Shown: piece after piece, positions 1 to 18,220 of the stretch
Position numbering within the stretch: position 1 is the first letter of the stretch
Layout: each line of letters starts with the position of its first letter
Source: Symbiodinium natans
Lineage: Eukaryota; Sar; Dinophyceae; Suessiales; Symbiodiniaceae
Assembly: GCA_905221605.1 (NCBI GenBank)
Contig: CAJNDS010002196.1
Location: 134,001 to 194,000 of the forward strand
Length of the DNA stretch: 60,000 bases
Direction: 5' to 3'
Program-made: the position numbers and the translations under genes
Notes under the pieces: generated by a model
The model's input: only the letters and a program-made list of their open reading frames with translations
The model's database searches: none
What the model was told of the DNA's origin: nothing

Positions 1-1146
1 ACAGCCGACTTGTCATGCACATGATGTACTTAAGTCCGTGCATGAACATCGATGCTTGAGGTTCATGGTACTTGTAAACCAATCAGAACTGATTAATCCG
101 TACCATGAACCAAGTGCATTGAGGTTCATGGTACTTATAAAACCCTAAACCCTAAACCCTAAACCCTAAAACCCTAAGACCCTTTTTGCAGCTGGGACTC
201 TTTGAACCCTAAAACCCTAAAACCCTAAATCCAAAACCCATTATAACTGATTAACATGTACCCTGAACCGCCGAGTGCAGCATCCGCCTGAACCTCGGCC
301 TGGGCCTCTTCGACCGCCTGCGCGGCCGCGGCACTGGCATCCTGCAGGTCCAGGGCTCTCAATGGAGGTTTAGGGTTTAGGGTTTAGGGTTTAGGGTTTA
401 GGGTTTAGGGTTTAGGGTTTAGGGTTTAGGGTTTAGGGTTTAGGGTTTAGGGCTTAGGGTTTAGGGTTTAGGGTTTAGGGCTTAGGGCTTAGGGTTTAGG
501 GTTGTGCCAATCTGGCCTCGGTGAACCTCTGAGTCACAGGAGGCACATGAGCCACTTGTCAGCATGGCAAACCGCTTTGCAAAGTTCACGAGCATGCGCA
601 ATGGCGAAGCTTCGTCTATCCAACGCTGGGACCAAACAAAGGGGTACGACTCAACCTGATAAAAACAAAACAACTTCTTCAAGACCGGCTCTTAGCTACC
701 TTGCCCATGACTGGAACAAAGCTCTCCACAACTCACATGGGGCTTTACGAAAATGGGGAACCCCCAATATACATCCCCAAATCGTAAGGAGTCCAAAAAA
801 GGCACCCCCCCTAATCCCGGAAACCCCCACCCTAAACCCTAAACCCTAAACCCTAAACCCTAAACCCTAAACCCTAAACCCTAAACCCTAAACCCTAAAC
901 CCTAAACCCTAAACCCTAAACCCTAAACCCTAAACCCAATTACATCTGCGGGGCATGCCGTCGAAGCAACCCTGGGCGAGCCACTTCTGCCGACTCTTTG
1001 CTCTCCTCAGAGGCCTCTGCGGAAACTTCCTGGGGCAAGAAACTTCTTCGCTCATGTCAAGCCGGTTTAGGGTTTAGGGTTTAGGGTTTAGGGTTTAGGG
1101 TTTAGGGTTTAGGGTTTAGGGTTTAGGGTTTAGGGTTTAGGGTTTT

Positions 1147-1190
1147 TTTTGCCACCCGCTTAGCTGACCTCTCGGACACTCTGCAGGGAA
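1147..1190. repeat. Telomere-flanked 40-bp cassette, copy 1
   Basis: An oligo-T run followed by GCCACCCGCTTAGCTGACCT and on to CTGCAGGGAA interrupts a TTTAGGG array. The same cassette recurs at 1430-1473 and, diverged, at about 33056-33101, each time at the end of a TTTAGGG array. Confidence 0.85.
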
Positions 1191-1429
1191 ATTGGCTATA
1201 TCAGTCTGATTGGGTGCAGGGGTCCTCGTCTCAGTTCAGCAGGCAGTCAACACACAACCAACTGTTCTGGTTTAGGGTTTAGGGTTTAGGGTTTAGGGTG
1301 TAGGGTTTAGGGTTTAAGGGTTAAGGGTTAAGGGTTAAGGGTTAAGGGTTAAGGGTTTAGGGTTTAGGGTTTAGGGTTTAGGGTTTAGGGTTTAGGGTTT
1401 AGGGTTTAGGGTTTAGGGTTTAGGGTTTT

Positions 1430-1473
1430 TTTTGCCACCCGCTTAGCTGACCTCTCGGACACTCTGCAGGGAA
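1430..1473. repeat. Telomere-flanked 40-bp cassette, copy 2
   Basis: Identical to copy 1 from the oligo-T run to CTGCAGGGAA; it is preceded by a TTTAGGG array and followed within 8 bp by another. The conservation of both the cassette and its array junction suggests that array plus cassette were duplicated together. Confidence 0.85.
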
Positions 1474-1842
1474 TAGGCGGTTTAGGGTTTAGGGTTTAGG
1501 GTTTAGGGTTTAGGGTTTAGGGTTTAGGGTTTAGGGTTTAGGGTTTAGGGTTTAGGGTTTAGGGTTTAGGGTTTAGGGTTTAGGGTTTAGGGCTTCAAGC
1601 CCCCCAAGTCGGGCCATAAGAAGACCACCTCCGCCGAACTCACCCGCCTTTGGGGCTAACGCAAACAAGATTCAACAGGGTTTAGGGTTTAGGGTTTAGG
1701 GTTTAGGGTTTAGGGTTTGGGGTTTAAGGTTTAGGGTTTAGGGCTTTTTTTGGGGTTTAGGGTTTAGGGTTTGGGGTTTTGGGTTTTGGGTTTTGGGCTT
1801 AGGGTTTAGGGTTTAGGGTCTAGGGTTTAGGGTTTAGGGTGG

Positions 1843-2741
1843 GAGTACGAGTGACGTGAAGAAGGCCCTAAGACTTTTGCTGCAACCTTCCTTGCTCCCA
1901 AACCTCGTGTCGTTTCCTACAGACAACGAATCTACGGCTTCCCCAATCACTGAAACACATGCCATGTGCATCTTAAAACTTGCTGTGGACCTCGTTTGGG
2001 TCTTCAGCACTGGCATCCTCCTCCTCCTCCTCTTCTTGAGATGCCTGGCAGGCATGGAACTTCTCGGCAGGTGGAACTCCAACAGCTGCAAAACAGCGCG
2101 GGCACGGCGAAGGGTGACTCATTCATGTTGCGGGGCCGGGAGGAGCTGAAGGAAACCATGAAACCAAAGAATCCAAGAACCCGAAAAATCCAACTGAGAA
2201 ACCCGGGAAACCAGGAAGCTGAGGACACCGAGGCAAAAAAAACAATCAGGAAACCATTTTCTCAAACACGCACGTCGAGCTCCCCCCCCCCAGTCACAAG
2301 CTCGGTACAAGATCATCGCGAGTGGCAGTGTCACTGCGTCCTTTTCGCATTTGTCGATTTGTTTTTCCCGCTGCTCCTTCGATGCCCCACGCGTTCTCGT
2401 CGCAACTACTATTAGGTTGCAGCCCGCAAAAACCACAGCGTGCCTATGTCCCTTTCACTCAGTTCCTCTTCTGGTGTGCTCTCAACTCCAGACTATTCCA
2501 CCGTGGTCAATTCTTCATGTTCCTCTTCTTCTCCATTCTTCCCCATTTCCTTTGATTTGCTCGGGGTGTGGGATCGAAGTCCTGGCCACCATCCACAGTC
2601 CTTTCTTTCTTTTTGTTCTTTCTTCTTTCATTTCTTTCTTCTGCCTTTCGTGCGGCTTGAGGCCGAAGCCCCCGGCGCGGTCCGCACCTCTAGGTCTCTC
2701 TGGCTCGCTCTCGCTCTCCCTCTCTCCCTCTCCCTCTCCCC

Positions 2742-2784
<43 letters not shown>

Positions 2785-3436
2785 AGAATAGCCCCCGACA
2801 GATTACCTGGCGGTGTTTGGCTGCAAGTTCGGCCGATGTGCTTAAATCTTAGATGCAATGCCAGACGAGTCGGCAACCCTGCGAACGGTACACTTCTGCC
2901 ATGCGGACGGGACTTTCGGGAACTGGATGCCACACTGAGCGCGAGGCACGGCGACGAACGGTGTTCGAGTTTCCGGTGGTCTTGCAAAGCCTTCATTTGT
3001 TTCGTTGCATCGCCTCGCCACCCCCTTCAAGCCACCCACATGCTAGTGTCAATCTTCTGTGCTCCGCAGAACCCCGCAGAACTTCACCGCTGGGTTAGCC
3101 TCCTGGGACTCCTTGGACTCCTCCTCCTCCTCGGAATCGACATCTGGTGACCTTGCAGTTGCACTGCCCCGTACACGCATACAGCTAAAGCCTCTACAGC
3201 TTCTCAGTTGCTCGTGCTATCTCGTTTCATACATCTCGTCTTATCTCTCTAGTCCTCAGAGTGCGGCGCAGCTTTCCGCTTCCGCCGTCGGCCTTTGTGG
3301 GCATCACGGCGTCGTCGACCTGCAGGACAAATAGCAACGAATCGCAATGAAACACATCACGCGGCTAAGTACAGAATCCTACAAGGCTGTCCACTGCGAA
3401 ATTCAGCGATTACGGCCGATACGTGACAACTTGCCC
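1843..3436. other. No gene recognised; CT microsatellite
   Basis: The open frames here have low-complexity translations and I see no conserved protein. A (CT)n/(CCCT)n microsatellite lies at about 2697-2781. Confidence 0.7.
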
Positions 3437-4122
3437 CAAACCCTGAACCCTAAACCCTAAACCCTAAACCCTAAACCCTCAACCCCAAACCCCAAACCCC
3501 AAACCCTAAACCCTAAACCCTACACAGCCTCGGCGTTCACGGCTGCGCCGCCGACCCCGACGACGACGGTGGCCTTTGTGGTGCCGCCGGCGCCCATGGC
3601 CTGCCAGGGCTGACTGAATTGAGGGGTATAAGTCATCATTAAACCCTAAACCCTAAACCCTAAACCCTAAACTCTAAACCCTAAACCCTAATTCCCCTGT
3701 ATAACCCCTATATATATATATATATATATAGGGTATAAGGAGGGAGCCCTTGAAGGGACCTTTGATCTTATTCCCCCATACAACCCTATCTATACCCTAT
3801 GTAGTCCCTTCGTTGACTGAAACTATTGGCATCTTCTGCTGGAAGCAGCGAAGGTTGCACACTTCTTTTGTTCACACGCCAGCCCCACATCCTGCAACTC
3901 GCCAGTCAAGAACTTCACAACTCCAGAAGATGGCAGAAGTGACCGAGTTCTCAATGTTCCCGGGCCCGGCCCACAACTCACAACTCACTTAGGGTTTAGG
4001 GTTTAGGGTTTAGGGTTTAGGGTTTAGGGTTTAGGGTTCAGGGTTCAGGGTTTAGGGTTTAGGGTTTAGGGTTTAGGGCTTCGGGCTTCGGGTTCAGGGT
4101 TTAGGGTTTAGGGTTTCGGGTT
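3437..4122. repeat. Second cluster of telomere-type arrays
   Basis: CCCTAAA arrays lie at 3437-3521 and 3641-3691 and TTTAGGG arrays at 3989-4122, with degenerate units (CCCCAAA, TTCGGG). An (AT)n tract at about 3709-3730 sits next to short ctataccct/agggtatag inverted repeats at about 3730-3803 that may be a small foldback element. No gene is seen. Confidence 0.9.
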
Positions 4123-4234
4123 GCAACTCCAGAGCGCCTCGGCTTCGGCCACGTCTCCGCCGCTCACCCCGCCGCCTCCCTCGGCGATCGCCGCGGCTCC
4201 CTGAGACAACTTTTGGACATTCGAGACTACGTTT

Positions 4235-4378
4235 AGGGCAGTTACATGGTCTTTTAGCATGGGCTGTGAAAAGGGTTATATACCCCTTATATATACCCTG
4301 TACACATTAAGGGCCCATACATCAGAACCCCCTATAAAGGAGGTCACGGACCATATTAAGGGCCCATGAAACTGCCCT
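4235..4378. mobile_element. Foldback (MITE-like) element
   Basis: The left end begins AGGGCAGTTACATGGTC and the right end is its inverted repeat, closing CCCATGAAACTGCCCT. The 110-bp interior is AT-rich and pyrimidine/purine-skewed and encodes nothing. Size and terminal inverted repeats suggest a non-autonomous DNA element. No clear target-site duplication was found. Confidence 0.6.
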
Positions 4379-4845
4379 TCGGGCTATGCCGCGCTATGCC
4401 GATGACATGCTGGCTCTGTATGGTTGTGCGTGATTTGCGTGGGTTAGGATGGTTAGGTGAGCTGACGATGGCTAACATTTTGCCTAGCAACTACCACGAT
4501 TCCGCGATCAACAACAGCAGTGACAGCGCAACGCCACAAAACGCGCCACGTTCACATTACTTGAGGCACTGCTGCTTGCTGTGCTTTCGGTCGGCGGCCT
4601 ATGCAGTCCCCATTGGTGCGTGCATCCCTCGCATGCGACCTCCAGGGTGGCCAAGAAACGGCCCAAGCAAAAAACACGTGGATGAGCAAACCACCTCCAT
4701 GGCATGGAGGTTTGGTGGCGTGACGCTTGTGGCATGGAAGCCTGAACACCCCACGAAGTCAGGCGCCTGGTCTTTTTGGTCTTGACCTCTGCTTCGCGGC
4801 TGTGTTCGTCGGACCTCGGAAGCCGAAATCACACACGCTTCATAT

Positions 4846-4952
4846 GGGGGGTTTCCGAAATAGGGGTGGTACACTTTTTGGGGTGCTCCTTTGAAGGGGA
4901 TTCTATTCTATTTGGGGTATGAAAGGGGTACCCCTATTTTGGGAAATGCCCA
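4846..4952. mobile_element. Foldback (MITE-like) element
   Basis: Inverted termini GGGTTTCCGAAATAGGGGTG and GTACCCCTATTTTGGGAAAT enclose a short G-rich interior. It is of the same general design as 4235-4378 but has different termini, so it belongs to a separate family. It is non-coding. Confidence 0.55.
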
Positions 4953-7900
4953 TCTGGCTCTGTGGCTGCAGCACAAGAACTGGCAGATCACCGCACAATC
5001 AGAAACTTGCAACACACAGCAAAGAAAGAAGAAAACTACATGCAGGGGAGTTTGCTTTGGCTTCTTTGCCACGCTGGCGAGGCAGAACAACTCTCCACAC
5101 CACACATCTATATTGTAAAGATACCCAGTAAGACAGATACCAAAGAATAAAGAAAGGAAATCCCTAACTTTTGCGTCTCGACGCAGACTCCGTACGGGAC
5201 GACACGCGCAAGGTTTCCTTAGCCGCAGCCCCCTGACCCCACCGGACTAAAGCTTGACAAGAATGGGACGCATTCACGTGGCTCGAACACCCAGAACCCT
5301 AAACGAGCGGATTCGCATCCATTGCTGGCGTGTTTGTGGCGCGGGTTGGTGCTTCTTCTTGGGCGTCATCCAATTTTTACATTTCTCACCTCCAATTTGT
5401 TAGGAACAGCCAACAGAGATGCTGACACATGAAAGGGGCCTGCCAGCAAAACAAAAATAAGTTTCCGCCCACCGAGCCATGTGAAAAACAGACCATGAGA
5501 CCAACAAGTTTCGCTCCCCAATGCGGGTGAACCTGGGCTAGTGGCCCTGGGGTTCGTTTAATGCTCTAATGGTCGGGGGTCTGGTACGGAGGGGACCTAT
5601 ACTGGTTTACTGGACCGATGGTCTACTGATGGTCTACTAATGGTCCAATGGTCCCGCGGGTCTGGCACGGGAGGAAAACCTATTCGTCGAATGGTCTAGT
5701 GGTACGCCGGGCGGCACGCAGAGAAAGAAATCTGTTGGCCAGAAGGTCTAATGTTCTATTCGTGTTCGAGCAGTTTCGAAACAGTCCAAGCATCAAAACT
5801 GCAGGGTGGAGATAGACATGTAAGCAAAAAGGTATACACATGTATGTACAAATGTACATGTTCTGGGGGTTGGTGCGAGTGGGATCGTGAAAGACGGTGG
5901 TGGTGGTGGTTTCATTACCCAAAACGTGCCCTATCCTGACTGATGAAGGGTATTGGGAGCTGCTGGGCTCTGATGCGGCTACCGCCTTCTTCGGGCGACA
6001 GTGCAAGCACCAACGAGAAGGACTGAACCCACGAGCCTGAAGCCCGAGCACACGTGACAATGGCAACAAGTATCAAGTAGCAAACCCTTAACATGGCAAT
6101 TTGCTTCGTGAAACGGTTAGCTAGATTTAGTTCCCCCCGCCAGTGCCATCATGCGCCACCGATTTAAAAGGCCAAGGGCAGGGCGAAGTTCCTTGAATCT
6201 GCTGACAACACAAAGGGTTCCTTAGGTTGCTTTTTCTCCTTCTTTTTGCTGGACGCCGTCCTGAAAAATAAGCCCTTCGACTAACCCCCATCCAAAACAC
6301 AACAGAAGCAGAACCAACAGAAGAGAACACAAGACAAAAATGACAAAATGACAAACAACAAAAACAGACCCTTCGATTCTCCGATGGGCGATGGGGGCAT
6401 GTCTGGGCCCCAGGCCGCGAACGAGATCTCGAGTGAGAAGCGGCGGACATGCAGAATCGTTGACGTATTGCCCCAGAAGCTACCGCAGCACTTCTGCAAC
6501 GTATGTTAGGAACAGAATGGAACATATAAGGCTAGGGATCTGGGGATGGATAACGATCCTTGTTGGGATGTGCTGAGGTTGAATAGGCGTGCACAAGCTT
6601 CTAGCATTGTGGCGCAGTTCGGCACAAGCCCCTCTGTCAAGCTCCTTCATGTAGCCTACGGGCCCCATTCAACTCCCGGGGCCCACCGCCTGAGCCCAGG
6701 ACTGCAGTCGGTTTAGGGTTGAGGGTTTCGGGTTTGAGGGGTTAGGGGTTTAGGGGTTTAGGGTTAGGGTCAATGTCAACCTACCCGAAGTCCGGCTCGG
6801 CTACATGTGATCATCACTTCGCCCATGTCTCCTCGCAACTTGAGCCGCTATTCCCCTACACCAGCATTCAAGGGCCTTTAGAACTTTCTGAGGCTCTTGG
6901 GACTTCTTCAAATGCGCTTCGGGGAGGTCAAGAGGACGCACCAACCTCCATCGAAAAGACTTCCTTGCGATCGTGAGACCGCCCTAGCATCCAATCCAGC
7001 CCTAGCGGTTTGGCGAGAGAGATGATTGCCTATTCTTTGCTGTGGGGGCAACCCCACCCACGCATAGAATCAAAAGCGAACTCTCCGGCTAATCGTCCCC
7101 GAACGAACGCCCCCGCAGCCACCTCAATAACATCTCTTTCCGTCGTCTCTAGCGGAGAGAAGAACTGAACAGCTGTGGAACCGCCCATCAAACTTGTCTC
7201 AGGAGCGTTTGCTCAGTTTCTTTGATGCCGAGCGAGTTCTCTTAAAGCAATGACATGTTCCTCAGGTCCTGAAGACTCTGCTCCGTTCAATCCCTGCCAT
7301 GGGTCCATTCTGTAGTTGCCCTTTCCCCCGGACCCAGAACCCCAAAGTCCAATAACAAATCAAGCACCGAGCCACTCTGATAATACGAAGCTGAAGAATG
7401 TCCTTGCGTTAGACGCATCAGCCTGCTTCTATTAACAACCCAACCTTAATGTGAGCATCTATGGGTTTAGGGCGCCACTCGCAACTTCACAATCTCTCAG
7501 TGCTTATTGAAGGCCTGTTGAAGAGAAACGAGATGCCAACTAGAAACTATGGCGACGTGTGTCATGATCGAGGTTTTGGTGCCACTGTAAACGTATCCGA
7601 GAAAAAGAGAAAGATTTGCTGGACATTTTGCAAAAATTTTGCCTGGACATGTTGTAGCTTTACGAAACTCGCTCCCAGGCCGACTGTGACCATATATTGC
7701 TCAGTCACGGTCAGATATTTGCGAGGAAAAAAACAAAAATCAAAATCACACTGGACGGTCTCAAACAAGCTGTTGTCCATTGTATTGTGCAATAGACGAG
7801 CATTTCGTAAGAGATATGAACTTGTGACTGGTGCTGTGGGCGTGCAAATGTGAACAAGACGAGAGGAATGAGCGAGAAATCCTGAAAAGAAACGAATGCA

Positions 7901-8354
7901 ACTTGGTTCCGTGTTGCACCTACATCGGTGCTACATCTCCGTCATCTCCTGTTGATACCTATTGTCCTCCTAAGCACCTTTTGCAGTATCTTCCCTGCTT
8001 TCGTTCCGGGCTATCCACATGAAAAACAAGCCAAACGAGGCAAGCTGAGGAGATGCGAGGACAGCCCCAGACAGCACTCAACAGAGTCCACACCCTCTTT
8101 GATAGCGTTGCGTAGTTTCGTTTACTATACTTGCTGGACCCACCTGATCTGTCACAGGGTGCGCAGAACTCCGCCTGTCACCCCGCTAGAATCCGCTAGA
8201 AGTGACTTTTCGGAAAGAAAGAATGGTTCTTGCAAAAGCTGCTACTCCTGAAAAGTGCATTTCCCCGTCACGTCAAAGACGCGCGGAAAAGCCGCTTTCC
8301 GCCACAAGCGGCTCATCGAGTCCTCTGCGTGCACCCTCGCCACGAGAGAAAAGC
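4953..8354. other. Gene-poor stretch, nothing recognised
   Basis: No conserved exon was recognised on either strand. Small features: tandem imperfect copies of a TGGTCTA-containing unit at about 5553-5690, a degenerate TTTAGGG tract at 6711-6772 and the left edge of a CCCTAAA tract at about 8355. Undetected short exons are possible, because exons in this genome can be under 30 bp. Confidence 0.6.
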
Positions 8355-8828
8355 AACCCTAAACCCTGAACCCTAAACCTAAGCCCTAACCCTAAACCCT
8401 AAACCACTTTTCGTGCATAGTGTTTTGTTCCGAAAATACTTCTGGAACATCAAAGACAATCTAGACGCCAGTAGTTACAGTCACCCACGGCCAAGGAGAC
8501 AGATTGCAGCCCCTGGCTACAAGCCTGCCAGGATCTTGCCGCAACACGCTCTGCACTTTTGTTGCTGCGCACGTGGTCAGGAAGCTGTGAAGTTATCAAC
8601 CCGCCAGCGCTGTTCTGCCAGCAGCAGCTAGCTGGATGCTCGGCTTTGTGCCATTGAACCCTAGGACACAGCGTCTGATGGGGGAGCCACCCCCTCTTTG
8701 CTGGTCATGTGGTGTGAGACAACGTCGGTTAAAGGCCCAAAGTCGGCTAGAGACTCGAATTGGGAGAGCCAGCACGCAACGATCTGCACCGCCCCAGGCG
8801 TCTACCTGATCATAATCCCCAATCATAG

Positions 8829-8867
8829 GGTTTTAGGGTTTAGGGTTTAGGGTTTAGGGTTCAGGGT

Positions 8868-8881
<14 letters not shown>
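8829..8881. repeat. Telomere-type array at the 3' end of RPT6
   Basis: TTTAGGG units on the plus strand read as CCCTAAA on the sense strand of RPT6. The last exon as read runs into this array and stops at TAA (8868-8870). Confidence 0.85.
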
Positions 8882-14673
<5,792 letters not shown>

Positions 14674-14958
14674 CTGTGCTGTGCTGCGTGCTTCGGGATG
14701 GCGCGCATCTGGCAGCAACAGCCCATCCTATCTACGCTCGCCAAGGCACATAGTAACTCTGAATTCCGACTTTGCTGGATGTCATTACCATCGCGGCCGC
14801 CATCGCTTGGCCGCAACCGAGGCTGGGCAACTACAGGGAAAGCCTGAAAGGACTGCAAGGAAGAACAAAACTGGCGGTCATCAAGAATGAAGAAGCAACT
14901 ATATCAAGTGACTGCTGGCGTTAGGCTTCAAAAGTCACCTAGGGACTGTTCTTGTCAT

Positions 14959-15075
14959 ACATGTGGGTTTACGAATGTAGGGTACCTTGTTGGATACCTT
15001 GTTGCAATTATAAGGGTATCCTACTCTATATGGGGGTCTATATCAGGGTCAACCATTATCGTAAACCCCCACATG
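14959..15075. mobile_element. Foldback element
   Basis: Inverted ends CATGTGGGTTTACG (14960-14973) and CGTAAACCCCCACATG (15060-15075), with a smaller inner inverted pair (gtagggtacc / ggtatcctac). It is non-coding and lies just upstream of the first RPT6 exon found, perhaps in an upstream intron. Confidence 0.6.
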
Positions 15076-15524
15076 GGACTCGACCTCGACGAGATGGGCG
15101 AAACAGCCTGAAACCTGCAGCCCTAAACCTAAACCTGACGGCATAGTTTCACAGCTGCCCGAATTTAATAGACAGGTGCTGGACCATCTTCGACATTCGC
15201 AACAAAACCGTTCCCAAGGAGTACGCTCATGCGTCTAGGCCGCTGGCCAACACAATGGTGAGGGGAAGAATATGGAGTCTGTCTCTCTAATAGGCGTTTG
15301 TGCGAGCAAAAGACCATCAAACAAAACGCGAAGAAAGCCGCATGCTGCTCCGAATGCAAGCTGTAACGAGGAATAGCTGTTAAGAAACCTAGCTAGCTGC
15401 AATTAGATGTGCGAAAATACCCAACTTGTCACAGCATCGCATTGTCAAACGCTCGTTCGCCTAGCGCTGCGCAGTTGGACGTCATGAGCACGTGTGCAGC
15501 ATCCGATGTGAAACAAAACAACAA

Positions 15525-15635
15525 CCCAGAGAGCCCAATATCCCTTAATTAAGGAATAGAGCTTAAATTATAAAGGGATCCTGATTATATGATTTCAGGA
15601 ATATTCCTTAATTAAGGGGTATCGGGCTCTTTGGG
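15525..15635. mobile_element. Foldback (MITE-like) element with PacI-like core ends
   Basis: Termini CCCAGAGAGCCCAATATCCC and GGGTATCGGGCTCTTTGGG are inverted repeats that continue inward through CTTAATTAAGGAAT on both sides, about 35 bp per arm with few mismatches, around a 40-bp AT-rich centre. It encodes nothing. Confidence 0.75.
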
Positions 15636-16112
15636 AACAGCTCGGGCAAATCTTCTTTTCGCGCGAGCCCGTCAATGTGGCAGGCGGCGGGCTCCTTCAA
15701 GTATTGACTTTCGAGGCGAGTCACTCACTGGATTTGGCAATCTGAGATGCCTGACTTGTGGACGGACGTTGGACGTCGCGCCGGTCCTACACAAGGTCTG
15801 AGCATGCGAGAGATTGTGGGAACCCTGCAGCCCAGCACGGCAGCGGCAAATTCTGGGCGCCAAGCGCCGAAGAGAAGTGTGAGATTCACTCTCGGCTGAT
15901 CCTTATTCGAGATCTGCCACGAAACAAACGTCTTTCAGCGTAAGCACAAACATGCTCCCTTCACACAGCCAAGCTCATCACATCTGGGAAGTCGAAGGGC
16001 TCCGAGGCATGATACCGGTCGGAGACCTAAACTTTACTAAACTGCCAATCCCATTCGATAGGATGCGATGATCTGACCGACGTGACCTGATTTTTTTTTA
16101 CCAACCCCGGGC

Positions 16113-16217
16113 CGATCGCAAATATCGCGGCACGGTTGTGCTTGTAGGCAATGTAGTCCACGCCGTCCTTTCTCATGGCCTCATACTGTTTCATCCGGCC
16201 ACTCGATTCATCGGGCG
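16113..16217 (-). CDS. Candidate internal exon, protein unrecognised
   Basis: The minus-strand frame reads ...MKQYEAMRKDGVDYIAY then KHNRAAIFAIG, with an even mix of charged and hydrophobic residues and a GC donor directly after the last codon (16111-16112). I do not recognise the family. The 5' edge is uncertain: acceptors precede 16217 or a position about 15 bp further in. It lies between RPT6 and the oxygenase gene and could belong to an otherwise unseen gene on the same strand. Confidence 0.4.
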
Positions 16218-17128
16218 AGGCTGAACAATCAAATGAGAAGGACGACGCAACACAGTCAGGCGCATGCAGCGCGAATGGCTTCTTCTTCACCTGCGACAGC
16301 CACTGTTGCTGGTTGGCATACCCAAATCGCTGCAGTGGTCTGGTGTAGAAATTGAATAGCACAGGGCTCTCCAGCTAGAAGGGTCTCGCACAAAGTTTGT
16401 GGGATTTTGCTACGGAAGCAGGCAAGCCCAGACGTTCTTACTGTGCAAACCAAAACAGGACAAGGTAAGACCCCCCCACTTCTAAAAAGGGCCACAGCGC
16501 GAATGCACTCTCTGCGGCACATCGCACAAGAAGGTCGGGAAGCCAAGCACCAGGCGTGTCAACTCGAAGCAAACGGATGTCTGGGTTAATCGTTTTTTCA
16601 AAGTTTCCGTGCCAGGATTTGGAAAACTTCAATTTCGCTTGCAGAAAAACTCATTGCATCCACGTAAAGATGTCACCGATAAAACGTTCACAAAAAACAC
16701 TTCCGTTCGCCTGCAGAAAGAAATCCTGTAAATGTTGTGCCTTTGATCGAATGTGCACACACACACAGATGAGACAAAAGCCCTCAGGCCTGACACTTAT
16801 TCAATTTCGCGGTTCCTTACCTGGATGATGTATTCGCAAACCAAGAAAAGCGGGGACAAAAACAAATGTCGCATTTTCTGTGCCGGACATGCGCAGAAAT
16901 CTGGAGCTTTTCCATTCGACACAGTCAACGCTTTTCAAATCAATTCAGGCACTTCTTCTGCAAGGTGTCCATTTTCATAACTTCAATCTCGTCTCAACTG
17001 CCCACGAGCTAAAGTGCGGCGTTCCATGGTTTTCCGTGTTGCCCGCCTCTCGTGATCGCGTGAAGCCTACAAATGACACTTGGACTCGAGATGAAAGGAG
17101 GTGAACTACGCCACAACAAAGATGCTTC

Positions 17129-17180
17129 GCAGTTCATCGCGGCGGTGATGTCCCAGATGTGGCCGCCGATCTCCGGATGC
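17129..17180 (-). CDS. Candidate internal exon, protein unrecognised
   Basis: A 52-bp segment bounded by an AG-G acceptor and a GA donor reads HPEIGGHIWDITAAMNC in the minus-strand frame. The splice-site style matches the verified genes nearby. Too short to assign a family. Confidence 0.35.
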
Positions 17181-17990
17181 CTTGTTCCCGCCTCTGCGGA
17201 ACGAGTACAGCATGAGCTTGTGAAGTCGTGCGATGCGCGCTCCAGGCAACTTGGCGAAGCTCATGCCCAGGGCTAACAATCTGTTCATTGAACATGGGCT
17301 CAGCAGGCATGTGCGGACACTGACCACGCATTCAAAGTCAACTTGGTAGATGGCCTCCCGGATTCAAGCCCCAAGCCACTCCCGCTGCAGGAAAAACCGC
17401 CCCCTACCTCCCCGCCACACCCCAACTTCGACGCAACACATGAAACTAGGGCGACCCATGCTGCTTATGACGAACTGAAACAGATGCTTCGACACACGAA
17501 TTTCACTGTGGTTCGGATGACGAGGCTGACTCGACTCTCCCATCCTCAATTTCGACCCATTATGGAACTTGCGATGAGAAGCTTCACAGTTAGCATGACT
17601 AGGCTTGCCTGCCTGCATCGCCACGTACCTTGGCATAGACGAATGTTTGAACACGAGCGCAAAAAATAATTCCTGCACATTGCACATGCTGATCTGAGTC
17701 AGTCGATCTTTTTTGGAAACTTGCTTGTTGCTAGTGACTGCTATAGTGAGGCGCAAATCTGCATAGGACTCGTACGAAGGAATCAGGATGGAATGGTTGC
17801 ACAATCACACGAGTGCGGGCAGGCACACCAACATTCACGCACCCACCTACCAACTCAGGCACCCATCCAGCCACGCTCGCCCGCCCATACTCACTCTGGC
17901 ACACGCTAATGCACGCAGAGGTGCGCACAGGCCCGCAGAGACGCACACAAAAGTGCACGCACGCACGAAGACGCGCGTGCGCACACACAC

Positions 17991-18087
17991 CTTCCTTCCT
18001 TCCTTCCTTCCTTCCTTCCTTCCTTCCTTCCTTCCTTCCTTCCTTCCTTCCTTCCTTCCTTCCTTCCTTCCTTCCTTCCTTCCTTCC
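17991..18087. repeat. (TTCC)n microsatellite
   Basis: Twenty-four essentially perfect tetranucleotide units. The frames through it (polyserine/leucine/phenylalanine on plus, KEGR on minus) are not coding. Confidence 0.98.
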
Positions 18088-18220
18088 ACACAGCCACAAC
18101 CTGGGCAAGGCACCAAGTTGAAGTCTGCAGTCCAGGTCCCTTTCGGTGGAACATGCCTCGCGTCTCAGACTTGGAGCTCAAATCCTGCAGCTCTCGGCAG
18201 CTCTCGGAATCTGTGAGCTC

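Larger units (their letters stand above)
139..1842. repeat. Interstitial telomere-type repeat field
   Basis: Arrays of the heptamer TTTAGGG or its complement CCCTAAA lie at about 139-178, 204-240, 367-503, 831-935, 1065-1146, 1269-1433, 1480-1592 and 1679-1842, separated by 50-330 bp of unique sequence. Orientation switches: CCCTAAA at 139-240 and 831-935, TTTAGGG elsewhere, so this is not one terminal telomere. A block of six TTAAGGG variants lies at about 1313-1352 and degenerate heptamers at 1721-1800. No gene is seen between the arrays. TTTAGGG is the telomere unit of dinoflagellates and plants. Confidence 0.95.
15636..17990. other. Mostly unassigned; two candidate exons
   Basis: No complete gene was recognised. 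Two exon-like segments on the minus strand are listed separately (16113-16217 and 17129-17180). Short CA- and GCAC-rich tracts at about 17830-17990 lead into the TTCC microsatellite. Confidence 0.55.

Noticed and set aside
1-1842. A true chromosome end at the left edge
   Set aside because: Arrays are short, interrupted and change orientation; similar arrays occur throughout the window, including inside introns.
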